Positions 12,001-26,768 of a DNA stretch of 64,000 nt are shown one piece after another. The stretch lies in the NCBI RefSeq assembly GCF_040958095.1, contig NC_091209.1, positions 8,089,032 through 8,153,031 on the forward strand, in the 5' to 3' direction. Each line of letters starts with the position of its first letter. The stretch's first letter is position 1. The DNA is from Procambarus clarkii. Lineage: Eukaryota; Arthropoda; Malacostraca; Decapoda; Cambaridae. A model generated the notes under the pieces. That model saw nothing but the letters and a program-made list of their open reading frames with translations. It did no database searches and had not been told where the DNA came from. Position numbers and translations under genes: made by a program.

Positions 12001-13088
12001 TATAGCACTTGGAACGGGGGAGGGGGTCAGGATTTGGGATTGGACGGGAGGAAAGGTGAAAGGTGCCCAAACAGTTAGGCAGTTTAGGAAAAGGAAAGGT
12101 GCCCAACCAGTTGGACAGTTGGGGATTGGAGCAAATCAAGAGGAAAATACTCCCAACCATCAAGTGGCACAGAGCCAAAGTAGCAGAAGGAAGATCCACT
12201 GGGACTGATTAGGATTTAGCCATCCAAGAGATGCCAGGTGCCCGTAATTCTTTTCTAAATCTAATGTTACTCAATTTATACCCATTGCTACTAGACCACC
12301 CAGTACAGGATACGAGTATGTCATTATATTTCTTTGACTAATTGGCATTTCCAGCTTCCACCTGTATTCATTTGTTTGTATTTTTTTCCCTTTCACTTTA
12401 CAAAAGCTTTTGATATGCACTTTGTCTATTCACAGCTGATGGTGGTGGGAGAAAGTAGCAAGTGAATATTGTTATTGAATATAGCCTGGTATTAGAATGA
12501 CCTAGCCTGGCTTTAGCGTTTCGGTCAAGATATAGGGAAAAACACTTAGACTAAAACTTAAAACTAATTTAGATCAAAACATAAATTGAATAATTTGTAT
12601 TAATTATTAATAAATTTGATTAATACATCAAATAATTTGGGAATCTATCTGTTCTTTACACTCAGTATGTAGAACGGTCTCGTTTCAATGCCACAACTCG
12701 TCAAAATCGGCATGTTTCATACACATTCGTTCTTGGATAAAAATGTTCTTGTACCAGTAAATTAGTTAGTTGCATCTCCATTATCGTCCACGTGCGCTCT
12801 GAGAGCGTGCCAATACGCTCAATAGGCCTCAGGAATTGATTATAGTATGCTTCCTAATTAGAAAACTTGAACTAGCTAGCCTCCCGCAGTTGATAAGCCT
12901 CTTTAATCCCAACAACAAAACTATATTAGGCTACATATAAGGAGGTCGTCTCTGGCGAAGGGGGCCGCGTTCTAGATGATCACGTCATAGATATAGGGAA
13001 GTGGTGATAAAGTTTTTAATAAGTTGAAAAGATTTACCCTATAAGCTTTGCCTGTATTATTCAGACACAAATATATATATATATATAT

Positions 13089-15952
<2,864 letters not shown>

Positions 15953-16662
15953 ATATACTTGTTGTTATTGTTATAAACAGCCTCCTGGTGCTTCGGTGCT
16001 CATTAACTCTTTAATAATTGTAAACAAAGCCGCCAAAGATTGAGAAAAGATGTACAGGTTCGTAAGTGCTTGCGGAATTGCTTCATGAATCCGGGAAATA
16101 TACAGTACTTGTTAAGCTCAACGAATGACCAACGCTGTCGTCAAAGTCAGCGTTGATACTTATTGAGTATATGTTGAAAAACAAGTGGTGTGTGTAGAGA
16201 AACACTAAATTGAGAGTAGACATTATTCCAGATAACTTACCATCAGTAGTTCGTGAATATTTGTACATTCAGAGGTCTAGCTGCTTATATGAGGAGACGA
16301 AGAGCGAGATCAACGCGGCCTCAGACCAGTGTGGCTTAAAGTTTAAATATTTTAAATTCATATTTTTCTGTTGGACTCCAGGTTGTGCAACTTTTAGCAT
16401 ATCGTAGTCAATGGGTTAAGATTCAGCTTCGATTCCGTTGTCCGGCTGCAAAAAGTTTCTTAAACATGTCACATTATTGTGATTTCATTGTATATCGGAA
16501 GTTCTTGATTCGGATGAGGGAGCAGTAGTACTCAATGGTGCTATTTTACATGTTATTGTCGGAACACACATACTAATTATCTCTCCCCTCGGTAGACGTC
16601 TTTCACTAGACAAGTGATTGTCCTCCTAACAGAACGTCGCATACTTTACCCGAGGCCGAAAA

Positions 16663-17373
16663 TCGTTGCACTAGGAGCCCATCCAAGGCTCCTATATATT
16701 ATCACCCAATCCCACTCATATACATATCCAACCCACGTTTGAAACAATCGAGGGACCCCTCCTCCACCACATTATGTGGTAATTAGTTCCACAAGTCAAC
16801 AACCGGTTTTTGTTGATTTTTGGAACCAATTGCCGCGTAACGTGATGGAGGTTGGGTCTCTCGATTGTTTCAAGCGTGGGTTGGACATGTATATGAGTGG
16901 GATTGGGTGGTTATAAATAGGAGCTGCCTCGTATGGGCCAATAGGCCATCTGCAGTTACCTTAGTTCTTATGTTCTTATAAATAGGAGCTGTCTCGTATG
17001 GGCCAATAGGCCTTCTGCAGTTACCTTTGTTCTTATGTTCCTATTGAGGGTTACAAGAGAGCTATTGGACATAACAAAGGGAATATTAATTGGGTATTAA
17101 AAGTATCATCACGATACAGAACTCGAAACATTGGGTATAAACTGAATAAGTTTATATTTCGGAAAAACCTGGGTTAATACTGGTTCGGTAACACGGTTGT
17201 TGATTTGTGGAATCAATTACTGCGTAACATAATAAGAGTAGGGTCCCTTGATTGTTTCAAGCGTAGGTTGGACATATATATGAATGAGATTAGGTGGTTT
17301 TAAATAGGAGCGGCCTCGTATGGGCCAATAGGTCTTCTACCGTTACCTTTATTCTTATTTTTTTGCAAAAGAA
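16663..17373. mobile_element. LINE 3' end block, unit 3
   Basis: Same foldback pair and second LINE 3' end as in unit 1, with a few private substitutions. Confidence 0.68.
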
Positions 17374-17711
17374 CATAAAATAGATCACTTGCCTTGAAAA
17401 CATAGATTAGTTCCTGATAATAAATAATATCCGAAATTTAAAGCCAAAAGAGTTCAAATTTATGTGCAAATTTTCGAAGTAAGGTAATAGGTTTGTTTTT
17501 ATAATTTGTATTCTAGAAACTTATTTTTAATTCAAAACAAGTGAGGCAGCGTGAAGCAGCCAGCACATGTACCTCAATCTCCAGGCATGTCACGTCACCT
17601 CGTCCTAGCGCGACCTATATATTAACTTCCAAACAAGAGTTAGTTATTCATTTGCAGTTGGTTGCGTGTTGGAACAATTTCTACTGTCAGTCTGTCACAC
17701 GTTCCGAAACA

Positions 17712-19031
17712 ATGGATACCACTCCTGCAGATGATTATTTTCCTAGTCTTCCACTATCGATCTTAGTCGACGTAATGAACCTCGGTGAAGGATTTTCTGG
17801 CGACAAAATGTTAGAATTTATGGACAAATCAAAAGCCATTCTTAATGACTTGCATAATAACGATTCTACGATGTTATTCACTAGCAGCGTACAACTTGGA
17901 ATTTTGTGCGCATTAACTCTCTCCATGCGTACGACGTCGGTCAAGATGACGGGGCAATGGGAAGATGTCCTTTGGGGAATCATTGACCTAGCACCATCTT
18001 GTGAGCCTGATAATGACATCAATTTAAGCGCACTCGAGTCTGTCGTGAAGCCCTGGATACTAACAATGTTCGCAGACCCAGAGATGTGCCCTAACCCGTA
18101 CCTGCGTCTGAGAATGGTTCACTTAATCCACATTTGGCCAGAGACTTTCTTACAGGATGCCGCCTCGGGAATGCAAGCAGCTGCAGGCCTTGTAATCAAC
18201 GGAAAATATATGGATCGCGATCATTTATGTACAGATGATGAAGCTCCAATATTACTTCATGAACTTAAAGATATGTTAGTCACCCTTGATGAATATGGCC
18301 ACCTTGATGGTATTGGTGATGCAGCAGTTGACCAGTTAACAAGAATAAATGTCGGACCAGAAGTATCCTTACTCTACAATCTAATGAAGGTCTTAAAACA
18401 AATGGCGGAGGAATCCCTAAATTTAATAGGAAAGAAGAGGTTATATATGACCGAGCATGTTATTCATTTGTATATGGAGTTTGTCGATTTACGGAAACTC
18501 AGGAAGGCTTATCGAGCTCCTGGCCTGGCTAAGGTCGTTGCAGATACCCTAGTTGCCATAACAGTGTCATTTGTTACAATTGGCTTGACCTCAGAAGATA
18601 TTGAAGGAAACAGATACAAGTTTTTTGCGGACCTCTTTGATAGTACTTACAAAAGCATACGTGAATCAGAAATATTTAGTTCGGTCTATCAGGTTCTGCG
18701 ACTTGACCACGCACAGTATCTATCTTCCCTTGGGAAGAAGGCAGCCGATTCCAATATTTTCTTTCATCATTTCCCAGTGCCGTATCAGGAATCATCGGAG
18801 GAGGTCCCGGAAGAGTTCAGAGACAGCGTGACGCTGGCGGTGATGGAGGCGCCGGTGCTGCTGCACTCGTCCAAGATGGTGACAGACGAGTCGACGCTGA
18901 TTCGCCTGCTACTGGAGTCCGGGCTGGACCCCTTCACGCGGTGTCCTCTAGACCAGGGCTCCTATAGTCGTCTTCCCCAACTCCAGGCGGACATCCTTGC
19001 ATGGAAGGAAACTACCAAACTTGTGGAATAA
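17712..19031 (+). CDS. UBE4/Ufd2-like U-box protein, intronless, copy 3
   Basis: Open 439-codon frame from an ATG with A at -3 and G at +4. It differs from copy 1 at a handful of residues: A5P, I37M, S53T and M316I. The Ufd2-core motif NPYLRLRMVHL and the U-box at 364-433 are intact. Unlike the other copies, its stop codon is not followed by AATAAA: the 3' flank is replaced after about 175 bp by the duplicated segment. A transcript from this copy would therefore be expected to run into copy 3b and use the signal at 20392. This is inferred from sequence order. Confidence 0.72.
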   Translation: MDTTPADDYFPSLPLSILVDVMNLGEGFSGDKMLEFMDKSKAILNDLHNNDSTMLFTSSVQLGILCALTLSMRTTSVKMTGQWEDVLWGIIDLAPSCEPDNDINLSALESVVKPWILTMFADPEMCPNPYLRLRMVHLIHIWPETFLQDAASGMQAAAGLVINGKYMDRDHLCTDDEAPILLHELKDMLVTLDEYGHLDGIGDAAVDQLTRINVGPEVSLLYNLMKVLKQMAEESLNLIGKKRLYMTEHVIHLYMEFVDLRKLRKAYRAPGLAKVVADTLVAITVSFVTIGLTSEDIEGNRYKFFADLFDSTYKSIRESEIFSSVYQVLRLDHAQYLSSLGKKAADSNIFFHHFPVPYQESSEEVPEEFRDSVTLAVMEAPVLLHSSKMVTDESTLIRLLLESGLDPFTRCPLDQGSYSRLPQLQADILAWKETTKLVE

Positions 19032-19101
19032 TATAATTGATAGACATATTCAACACTGAAAATATTCAAATCGCCTGCTACTTCTGCAGTTTAATTCTGA
19101 C

Positions 19102-20214
19102 ATGGTAATGAAGTTTACTGAATTTAAGAGAGGCCTCTGCACTAAATTTGTTCAATTTTTTGATATATCTTGTAACTTAAATATGAATGAGATGTTAAAT
19201 TTTCTTTTAAGCGCACTCGAATCTGTCGTGAAGCCCTGGATACTAACAATGTTCGCAGACCCAGAGATGTGCCCTAACCCGTACCTGCGTCTGAGAATGG
19301 TTCACTTAATCCACATTTGGCCAGAGACTTTCTTACAGGATGCCGCCTCGGGAATGCAAGCAGCTGCAGGCCTTGTGATCAACGGAAAATATATGGATCG
19401 CGATCATTTATGTACAGATGATGAAGCTCCAATATTACTTCATGAACTTAAAGATATGTTAGTCACCCTTGATGAATATGGCCACCTTGATGGTATTGGT
19501 GATGCAGCAGTTGACCAGTTAACAAGAATAAATGTCGGACCAGAAGTATCCTTACTCTACAATCTAATGAAGGTCTTAAAACAAATGGCGGAGGAATCCC
19601 TAAATTTAATAGGAAAGAAGAGGTTATATATGACCGAGCATGTTATTCATTTGTATATGGAGTTTGTCGATTTACGGAAACTCAGGAAGGCTTATCGAGC
19701 TCCTGGCCTGGCTAAGGTCGTTGCAGATACCCTAGTTGCCATAACAGTGTCATTTGTTACAATTGGCTTGACCTCAGAAGATATTGAAGGAAACAGATAC
19801 AAGTTTTTTGCGGACCTCTTTGATAGTACTTACAAAAGCATACGTGAATCAGAAATATTTAGTTCGGTCTATCAGGTTCTGCGACTTGACCACGCACAGT
19901 ATCTATCTTCCCTTGGGAAGAAGGCAGCCGATTCCAATATTTTCTTTCATCATTTCCCAGTGCCGTATCAGGAATCATCGGAGGAGGTCCCGGAAGAGTT
20001 CAGAGACAGCGTGACGCTGGCGGTGATGGAGGCGCCGGTGCTGCTGCACTCGTCCAAGATGGTGACAGACGAGTCGACGCTGATTCGCCTGCTACTGGAG
20101 TCCAGGCTGGACCCCTTCACGCGGTGTCCTCTAGACCAGGGCTCCTATAGTCGTCTTCCCCAACTCCAGGCGGACATCCTTGCATGGAAGGAAACTACCA
20201 AACTTGTGGAATAA
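19102..20214 (+). CDS. Chimeric ORF: 3'-flank leader fused to UBE4-like C-terminus, copy 3b
   Basis: Open 370-codon frame with a true ATG. Residues 1-36 come from what is the untranslated 3' flank in other copies (there a 64-codon frame). From residue 37 (SALESVVKPW) it is the UBE4-like sequence, 334 residues from position 106 to the end, including the complete U-box. The junction at 19206-19210 lies on a 5-bp microhomology, TTTAA, shared by the gene (TTTAAGCGCAC, 18023) and the 3' flank (TTTTAATAAA). The duplicated length is 1183 bp. It carries G404R in the U-box, shared with copy 4. Whether it is translated is unknown; as a second ORF on a read-through transcript it would be poorly placed for cap-dependent initiation. 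Confidence 0.55.
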   Translation: MVMKFTEFKRGLCTKFVQFFDISCNLNMNEMLNFLLSALESVVKPWILTMFADPEMCPNPYLRLRMVHLIHIWPETFLQDAASGMQAAAGLVINGKYMDRDHLCTDDEAPILLHELKDMLVTLDEYGHLDGIGDAAVDQLTRINVGPEVSLLYNLMKVLKQMAEESLNLIGKKRLYMTEHVIHLYMEFVDLRKLRKAYRAPGLAKVVADTLVAITVSFVTIGLTSEDIEGNRYKFFADLFDSTYKSIRESEIFSSVYQVLRLDHAQYLSSLGKKAADSNIFFHHFPVPYQESSEEVPEEFRDSVTLAVMEAPVLLHSSKMVTDESTLIRLLLESRLDPFTRCPLDQGSYSRLPQLQADILAWKETTKLVE

Positions 20215-20391
20215 TATAATTGATAGACATATTCAACACTGAAAATATTCAAATCGCCTGCTACTTCTGCAGTTTTATTCTGACATGGTAATGAAGTTTA
20301 CTGAATTTAAGAGAGGCCTCTGCACTAAATTTGTTCAATTTTTTTATATATCTTGTAACTTAAATATGAATGAGATGTTAAATTTTCTTTT

Positions 20392-20397
20392 AATAAA
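20392..20397 (+). terminator. AATAAA polyadenylation signal serving copies 3 and 3b
   Basis: First AATAAA at the conserved offset after copy 3 in this unit. Copy 3 lacks its own at the equivalent place. Confidence 0.42.
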
Positions 20398-20821
20398 TGT
20401 AAACAACAATTCATTAAGAGTTTATTCTCACCTGTTTTTGGACAATAATTTTATCAATTTTTATATCCATTTGTTATGAAATTATCTGCCAGAATCATTG
20501 ATGAAATTTGTGAAAAAAATTAAATTTGGATCCCCAATAACGACTTATTGGAATTAATTATACCTGCTTGAATCCACAATTACAAATTCTAATCATTGTC
20601 ATGCTGAAATGTTCTTCGAACTGGAGATAAATGTAAAGCATATTTTTGCTCAATTGAAAGCCAAGGGTATGGAAGGGAAGGGCACTATCAGTGAGAAAAC
20701 GTTGTTGTTGTTGTAGATTTAGCTATTCAGAACGAAATGACCATGTAGCAGGAGCTGTTGTGAGCCCGTAATTGAGTTCGGTTATTCGCGATAACTGATA
20801 TTTGGGTCAAAGTATTAAATG

Positions 20822-21322
20822 GAGGTGGTGTTTCCCCCTTTTTCTGTTTTATTAACATTATATTAGTGGCGGATGTGGGTGCAGAATGTTCACTAGTGAG
20901 TCCCATTCCTTAACAGCTTTTCTAATCATTGTAGTCGTTGTGGAATGTATGGCTACTGCAATGTCTCTGTATATTTTTTTCTCAGGCTTCAAACAGTATA
21001 ACCCAGTGGCTTGTTCGTACCATATCGCAGTGGATCTTCCTTCCTCTACTTTGGGTCTCTGGCGACATTTTATAGTTGGGCGTATTTTCTTCTTGATTTG
21101 CTCTGTGAAAAACTTGGAGGTATTTGAACCTGTACAACAGTAAGAGCAGTCGCAGTTTTTGCTAGTGAGTTTGCCTTTTCATTACGATCTATGCCAATGT
21201 AACTTCGTATCCAATCTAGGGTGATTAACAGTCTTAGATTATGGCTTCTTTTCCTATATGTTGGATTTCTGCGAGGAGTTGTATATTATCTCTGTGTTGA
21301 CTGGATATGGAAAGTGCCACTA
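20822..21322 (-). mobile_element. LINE RNase H remnant, unit 3
   Basis: Same remnant as in unit 1, followed by the SINE-like insert to about 21527. 21528-22392 holds nothing recognised. Confidence 0.6.
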
Positions 21323-22388
21323 TATAGCACTTGGAACGGGGGAGGGGGTCAGGATTTGGGATTGGACGGGAGGAAAGGTGAAAGGTGCCCAAACAGTTAG
21401 GCAGTTTAGGAAAAGGAAAGGTGCCCAACCAGTTGGACAGTTGGGGATTGGAGCAAATCAAGAGGAAAATACTCCCAACCATCAAGTGGCACAGAGCCAA
21501 AGTAGCAGAAGGAAGATCCACTGGGACTGATTAGGATTTAGCCATCCAAGAGATGCCAGGTGCCCGTAATTCTTTTCTAAATCTAATGTTACTCTATTTA
21601 TACCCATTGCTACTAGACCACCCAGTACAGGATACGAGTATGTCATTATATTTCTTTGACTAATTGGCATTTCCAGCTTCCACCTGTATTAATTTGTTTG
21701 TATTTTTTTCCCTTTCCCTTTACAAAAGCTTTTGATATGCACTTTGTCTATTCACAGCTGATGGTGGTGGGAGAAAGTAGCAAGTGAATATTGTTATTGA
21801 ATATAGCCTGATATTAGAATGACCTAGCCTGGCTTTAGCGTTTCGGTCAAGATATAGGGAAAAACACTTAGACTAAAACTTAAAACTAATTGAGATCAAA
21901 ACATAAATTGAATAATTTGTATTAATTATTAATAAATTTGATTAATACATCAAATAATTTGGGAATCTATCTGTTCTTTACACTCAGTATGTAGAACGGT
22001 CTCGTTTCAATGCCACAACTCGTCAAAATCGGCATGTTTCATACACATTCGTTCTTGGATAAAAATGTTCTTGTACCAGTAAATTAGTTCGTTGCATCTC
22101 CATTATCGTGCACGTGCGCTCTGAGAGCGTGCCAATACGCTCAATAGGCCTCAGGAATTAATTAAAGTATGCTTCCTAATTAGAAAACTTAAACTAGCTA
22201 GCCTCCCGCAGTTGATAAGCCTCTTTAATCCCAACAACAAAACTATATTAGGCTATATATAAGGAGGTCGTCTCTGGCGAAGGGGGCCGCGTTCTAGATG
22301 ATCACGTCATAGATATAGGGAAGTGGTGATAAAGTTTTTAATAAGTTGAAAAGATTTACCCTATAAGCTTTGCCTGTATTATTCAGAC

Positions 22389-22392
<4 letters not shown>

Positions 22393-22483
<91 letters not shown>

Positions 22484-22571
22484 TAAGAACTCTGACCCGG
22501 CCAGGATTCGAACCCATGCCGTCCAGGATCACCCCTAAACGTACACAGTACCGTGACCACCGCACCAATGA
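22393..22571 (-). mobile_element. (TA)n and tRNA-derived SINE head, unit 4
   Basis: (TA)n of about 88 bp followed by the B-box-bearing head on the minus strand. A three-base deletion (CTCTGACCC against CTCTTTGACCC) is shared with unit 5. Confidence 0.7.
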
Positions 22572-23291
22572 TCGTTAGACGATATACTTGTTGTTATTGT
22601 TATAAACAGCCTCCTGGTGCTTCGGTGCTCATTAACTCTTTAATAATTGTAAACAAAGCCGCCAAAGATTGAGAAAAGATGTACAGGTTCGTAAGTGCTT
22701 GCGGAATTGCTTCATGAATCCGGGAAATATACAGTACTTGTTAAGCTCAACGAATGACCAATGCTGTCGTCAAAGTCAGCGTTGATACTTATTGAGTATA
22801 TGTTGAAAAACAAGTTGTGTGTGTAGAGAAACACTAAATTGAGAGTAGACATTATTCCAGATAACTTACCATCAGTAGTTCGTGAATATTTGTACATTCA
22901 GAGGTCTAGCTGCTTATATGAGGAGACGAAGAGCGAGATCAACGCGGCCTCAGACCAGTGTGGCTTAAAGTTTAAATATTTTAAATTCATATTTTTCTGT
23001 TGGACTCCAGGTTGTGCAACTTTTAGCATATCGTAGTCAATGGGTTAGGATTCAGCTTCGATTCCGTTGTCCGGCTGCAAAAAGTTTCTCAAACATGTCA
23101 CATTATTGTGATTTCATTGTATATCGGAAGTTCTTGATTCGGATGAGGGAGCAGTAGTACTCAATGGTGCTATTTTACATGTTATTGTCGGAACACACAT
23201 ACTAATTATCTCTCCCCTCGGTAGACGTCTTTCACTAGACAAGTGATTGTCCTCCTAACAGAACGTCGCATACCTTACCCGAGGCCGAAAA

Positions 23292-24002
23292 TCGTTGCAC
23301 TAGGAGCCCATCCAAGGCTCCTATATATTATCACCCAATCCCACTCATATACATATCCAACCCACGTTTGAAACAATCGAGGGACCCCTCCTCCACCACA
23401 TTATGTGGTAATTAGTTCCACAAGTCAACAACCGGTTTTTGTTGATTTGTGGAACCAATTGCCGCGTAACGTGATGGAGGTTGGGTCTCTCGATTGTTTC
23501 AAGCGTGGGTTGGACATGTATATGAGTGGGATTGGGTGGTTATAAATAGGAGCTGCCTCGTATGGGCCAATAGGCCATCTGCAGTTACCTTTGTTCTTAT
23601 GTTCTTATAAATAGGAGCTGTCTCGTATGGGCCAATAGGCCTTCTGCAGTTACCTTTGTTCTTATGTTCCTATTGAGGGTTACAAGAGAGCTAATGGACA
23701 TAACAAAGGGAATATTAATTGGGTATTAAAAGTATCATCACGATACATAACTCGAAACATTGGGTATAAACTGGATAGGTTTATATTTCGGAAAAACCTG
23801 GGTAAATACTGGTTCGGTAACACGGTTGTTGATTTGTGGAATCAATTACTGCGTAACATAATAAGAGTAGGGTCCCTTAATTGTTTCAAGCGTAGGTTGG
23901 ACATATATATGAATGAGATTAGGTGGTTTTAAATAGGAGTGGCCTCGTATGGGCCAATAGGTCTTCTACCGTTACCTTTATTCTGATTTTTTTGCAAAAG
24001 AA
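23292..24002. mobile_element. LINE 3' end block, unit 4
   Basis: Same foldback pair and second LINE 3' end as in unit 1. Confidence 0.68.
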
Positions 24003-24340
24003 CATAAAATAGATCACTTGCCTTGAAAACATAGATTAGTTCCTGATACTAAATAATATCCGAAATTTAAAGCCAAAAGAGTTCAAATTTATGTGCAAAT
24101 TTTCGAAGTAAGGTAATAGGTTTGTTTTTATAATTTGTATTCTAGAAACTTATTTTTAATTAATAACAAGTGAGGCAGCGTGAAGCAGCCAGCACATGTA
24201 CCTCAATCTCCAGGCATGTCACGTCACCTCGTCCTAGCGCGACCTATATATTAACTTCCAAACAAGAGTTAGTTATTCATTTGCAGTTGGTTGCGTGTTG
24301 GAACAATTTCTACTGTCAGTCTGTCACACGTTCCGAGACA

Positions 24341-25660
24341 ATGGATACCACTGCTGCAGATGATTATTTTCCTAGTCTTCCACTATCGATCTTAGTCGAC
24401 GTAATGAACCTCGGTGAAGGATTTTCTGGCGACAAAATGTTAGAATTTATTGACAAATCAAAAGCCATTCTTAATGACTTGCATAATAACGATTCTACGA
24501 TGTTATTCACTAGCAGCGTACAACTTGGAATTTTGTGCGCATTAACTCTCTCCATGCGTACGACGTCGGTCAAGATGACGGGGCAATGGGAAGATGTCCT
24601 TTGGGGAATTATTGACCTAGCACCATCTTGTGAGCCTGATAATGACATCAATTTAAGCGCACTCGAGTCTGTCGTGAAGCCCTGGATACTAACAATGTTC
24701 GCAGACCCAGAGATGTGCCCTAACCCGTACCTGCGTCTGAGAATGGTTCACTTAATCCACATTTGGCCAGAGACTTTCTTACAGGATGCCGCCTCGGGAA
24801 TGCAAGCAGCTGCAGGCCTTGTGATCAACGGAAAATATATGGATCGCGATCATTTATGTACAGATGATGAAGCTCCAATATTACTTCATGAACTTAAAGA
24901 TATGTTAGTCACCCTTGATGAATATGGCCACCTTGATGGTATTGGTGATGCAGCAGTTGACCAGTTAACAAGAATAAATGTCGGACCAGAAGTATCCTTA
25001 CTCTACAATCTAATGAAGGTCTTAAAACAAATGGCGGAGGAATCCCTAAATTTAATAGGAAAGAAGAGGTTATATATGACCGAGCATGTTATTCATTTGT
25101 ATATGGAGTTTGTCGATTTACGGAAACTCAGGAAGGCTTATCGAGCTCCTGGCCTGGCTAAGGTCGTTGCAGATACCCTAGTTGCCATAACAGTGTCATT
25201 TGTTACAATTGGCTTGACCTCAGAAGATATTGAAGGAAACAGATACAAGTTTTTTGCGGACCTCTTTGATAGTACTTACAAAAGCATACGTGAATCAGAA
25301 ATATTTAGTTCGGTCTATCAGGTTCTGCGACTTGACCACGCACAGTATCTATCTTCCCTTGGGAAGAAGGCAGCCGATTCCAATATTTTCTTTCATCATT
25401 TCCCAGTGCCGTATCAGGAATCATCGGAGGAGGTCCCGGAAGAGTTCAGAGACAGCGTGACGCTGGCGGTGATGGAGGCGCCGGTGCTGCTGCACTCGTC
25501 CAAGATGGTGACAGACGAGTCGACGCTGATTCGCCTGCTACTGGAGTCCAGGCTGGACCCCTTCACGCGGTGTCCTCTAGACCAGGGCTCCTATAGTCGT
25601 CTTCCCCAACTCCAGGCGGACATCCTTGCATGGAAGGAAACTACCAAACTTGTGGAATAA
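24341..25660 (+). CDS. UBE4/Ufd2-like U-box protein, intronless, copy 4
   Basis: Open 439-codon frame, same start context as copy 1. It differs from copy 1 at S53T, M316I and G404R. Residue 404 lies in the U-box just before the conserved LDPFTR stretch, so the change may affect the fold or E2 contact; its effect is not predictable from sequence alone. The stop is followed at the usual offset by AATAAA (25838). Together with copies 1 and 3, this makes three complete open copies within 22 kb. Confidence 0.72.
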   Translation: MDTTAADDYFPSLPLSILVDVMNLGEGFSGDKMLEFIDKSKAILNDLHNNDSTMLFTSSVQLGILCALTLSMRTTSVKMTGQWEDVLWGIIDLAPSCEPDNDINLSALESVVKPWILTMFADPEMCPNPYLRLRMVHLIHIWPETFLQDAASGMQAAAGLVINGKYMDRDHLCTDDEAPILLHELKDMLVTLDEYGHLDGIGDAAVDQLTRINVGPEVSLLYNLMKVLKQMAEESLNLIGKKRLYMTEHVIHLYMEFVDLRKLRKAYRAPGLAKVVADTLVAITVSFVTIGLTSEDIEGNRYKFFADLFDSTYKSIRESEIFSSVYQVLRLDHAQYLSSLGKKAADSNIFFHHFPVPYQESSEEVPEEFRDSVTLAVMEAPVLLHSSKMVTDESTLIRLLLESRLDPFTRCPLDQGSYSRLPQLQADILAWKETTKLVE

Positions 25661-25837
25661 TATAATTGATAGACATATTCAACACTGAAAATATTCAAAT
25701 CGCCTGCTACTTCTGCAGTTTTATTCTGACATGGTAATGAAGTTTACTGAATTTAAGAGAGGCCTCTGCACTAAATTTGTTCAATTTTTTTATATATCTT
25801 GTAACTTAAATATGAATGAGATGTTAAATTTTCTTTT

Positions 25838-25843
25838 AATAAA
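25838..25843 (+). terminator. AATAAA polyadenylation signal, copy 4
   Basis: AATAAA at the conserved offset after the stop codon. Confidence 0.45.
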
Positions 25844-26267
25844 TGTAAACAACAATTCATTAAGAGTTTATTCTCACCTGTTTTTGGACAATAATTTTAT
25901 CAATTTTTATATCCATTTGTTATGAAATTATCTGCCAGAATCATTGATGAAATTTGTGAAAAAAATTAAATTTGGATCCCCAATAACGACTTATTGGAAT
26001 TAATTATACCTGCTTGAATCCACAATTACAAATTCTAATCATTGTCATGCTGAAATGTTCTTCGAACTGGAGATAAATGTAAAGCATATTTTTGCTCAAT
26101 TGAAAGCCAAGGGTATGGAAGGGAAGGGCACTATCAGTGAGAAAACGTTGTTGTTGTTGTAGATTTAGCTATTCAGAACGAAATGACCATGTAGCAGGAG
26201 CTGTTGTGAGCCCGTAATTGAGTTCGGTTATTCGCGATAACTGATATTTGTGTCAAAGTATTAAATG

Positions 26268-26768
26268 GAGGTGGTGTTTCCCCCTTTTTCTGTTTTATTA
26301 ACATTATATTAGTGGCGGATGTGGGTGCAGAATGTTCACTAGTGAGTCCCATTCCTTAACAGCTTTTCTAATCATTGTAGTCGTTGTGGAATGTATGGCT
26401 ACTGCAATGTCTCTGTATATTTTTTTCTCAGGCTTCAAACAGTATAACCCAGTGGCTTGTTCGTACCATATCGCAGTGGATCTTCCTTCCTCTACTTTGG
26501 GTCTCTGGCGACATTTTATAGTTGGGCGTATTTTCTTCTTGATTTGCTCTGTGAAAAACTTGGAGGTATTTGAACCTGTACAACAGTAAGAGCAGTCGCA
26601 GTTTTTGCTAGTGAGTTTGCCTTTTCATTACGATCTATGCCAATGTAACTTCGGTATCCAATCTAGGGTGATTAACAGTCTTAGATTATGGCTTCTTTTC
26701 CTATATGTTGGATTTCTGCGAGGAGTTGTATATTATCTCTGTGTTGACTGGATATGGAAAGTGCCACT
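26268..26768 (-). mobile_element. LINE RNase H remnant, unit 4
   Basis: Same remnant and following SINE-like insert (to about 26975) as in unit 1. 26976-27838 holds nothing recognised. Confidence 0.6.
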
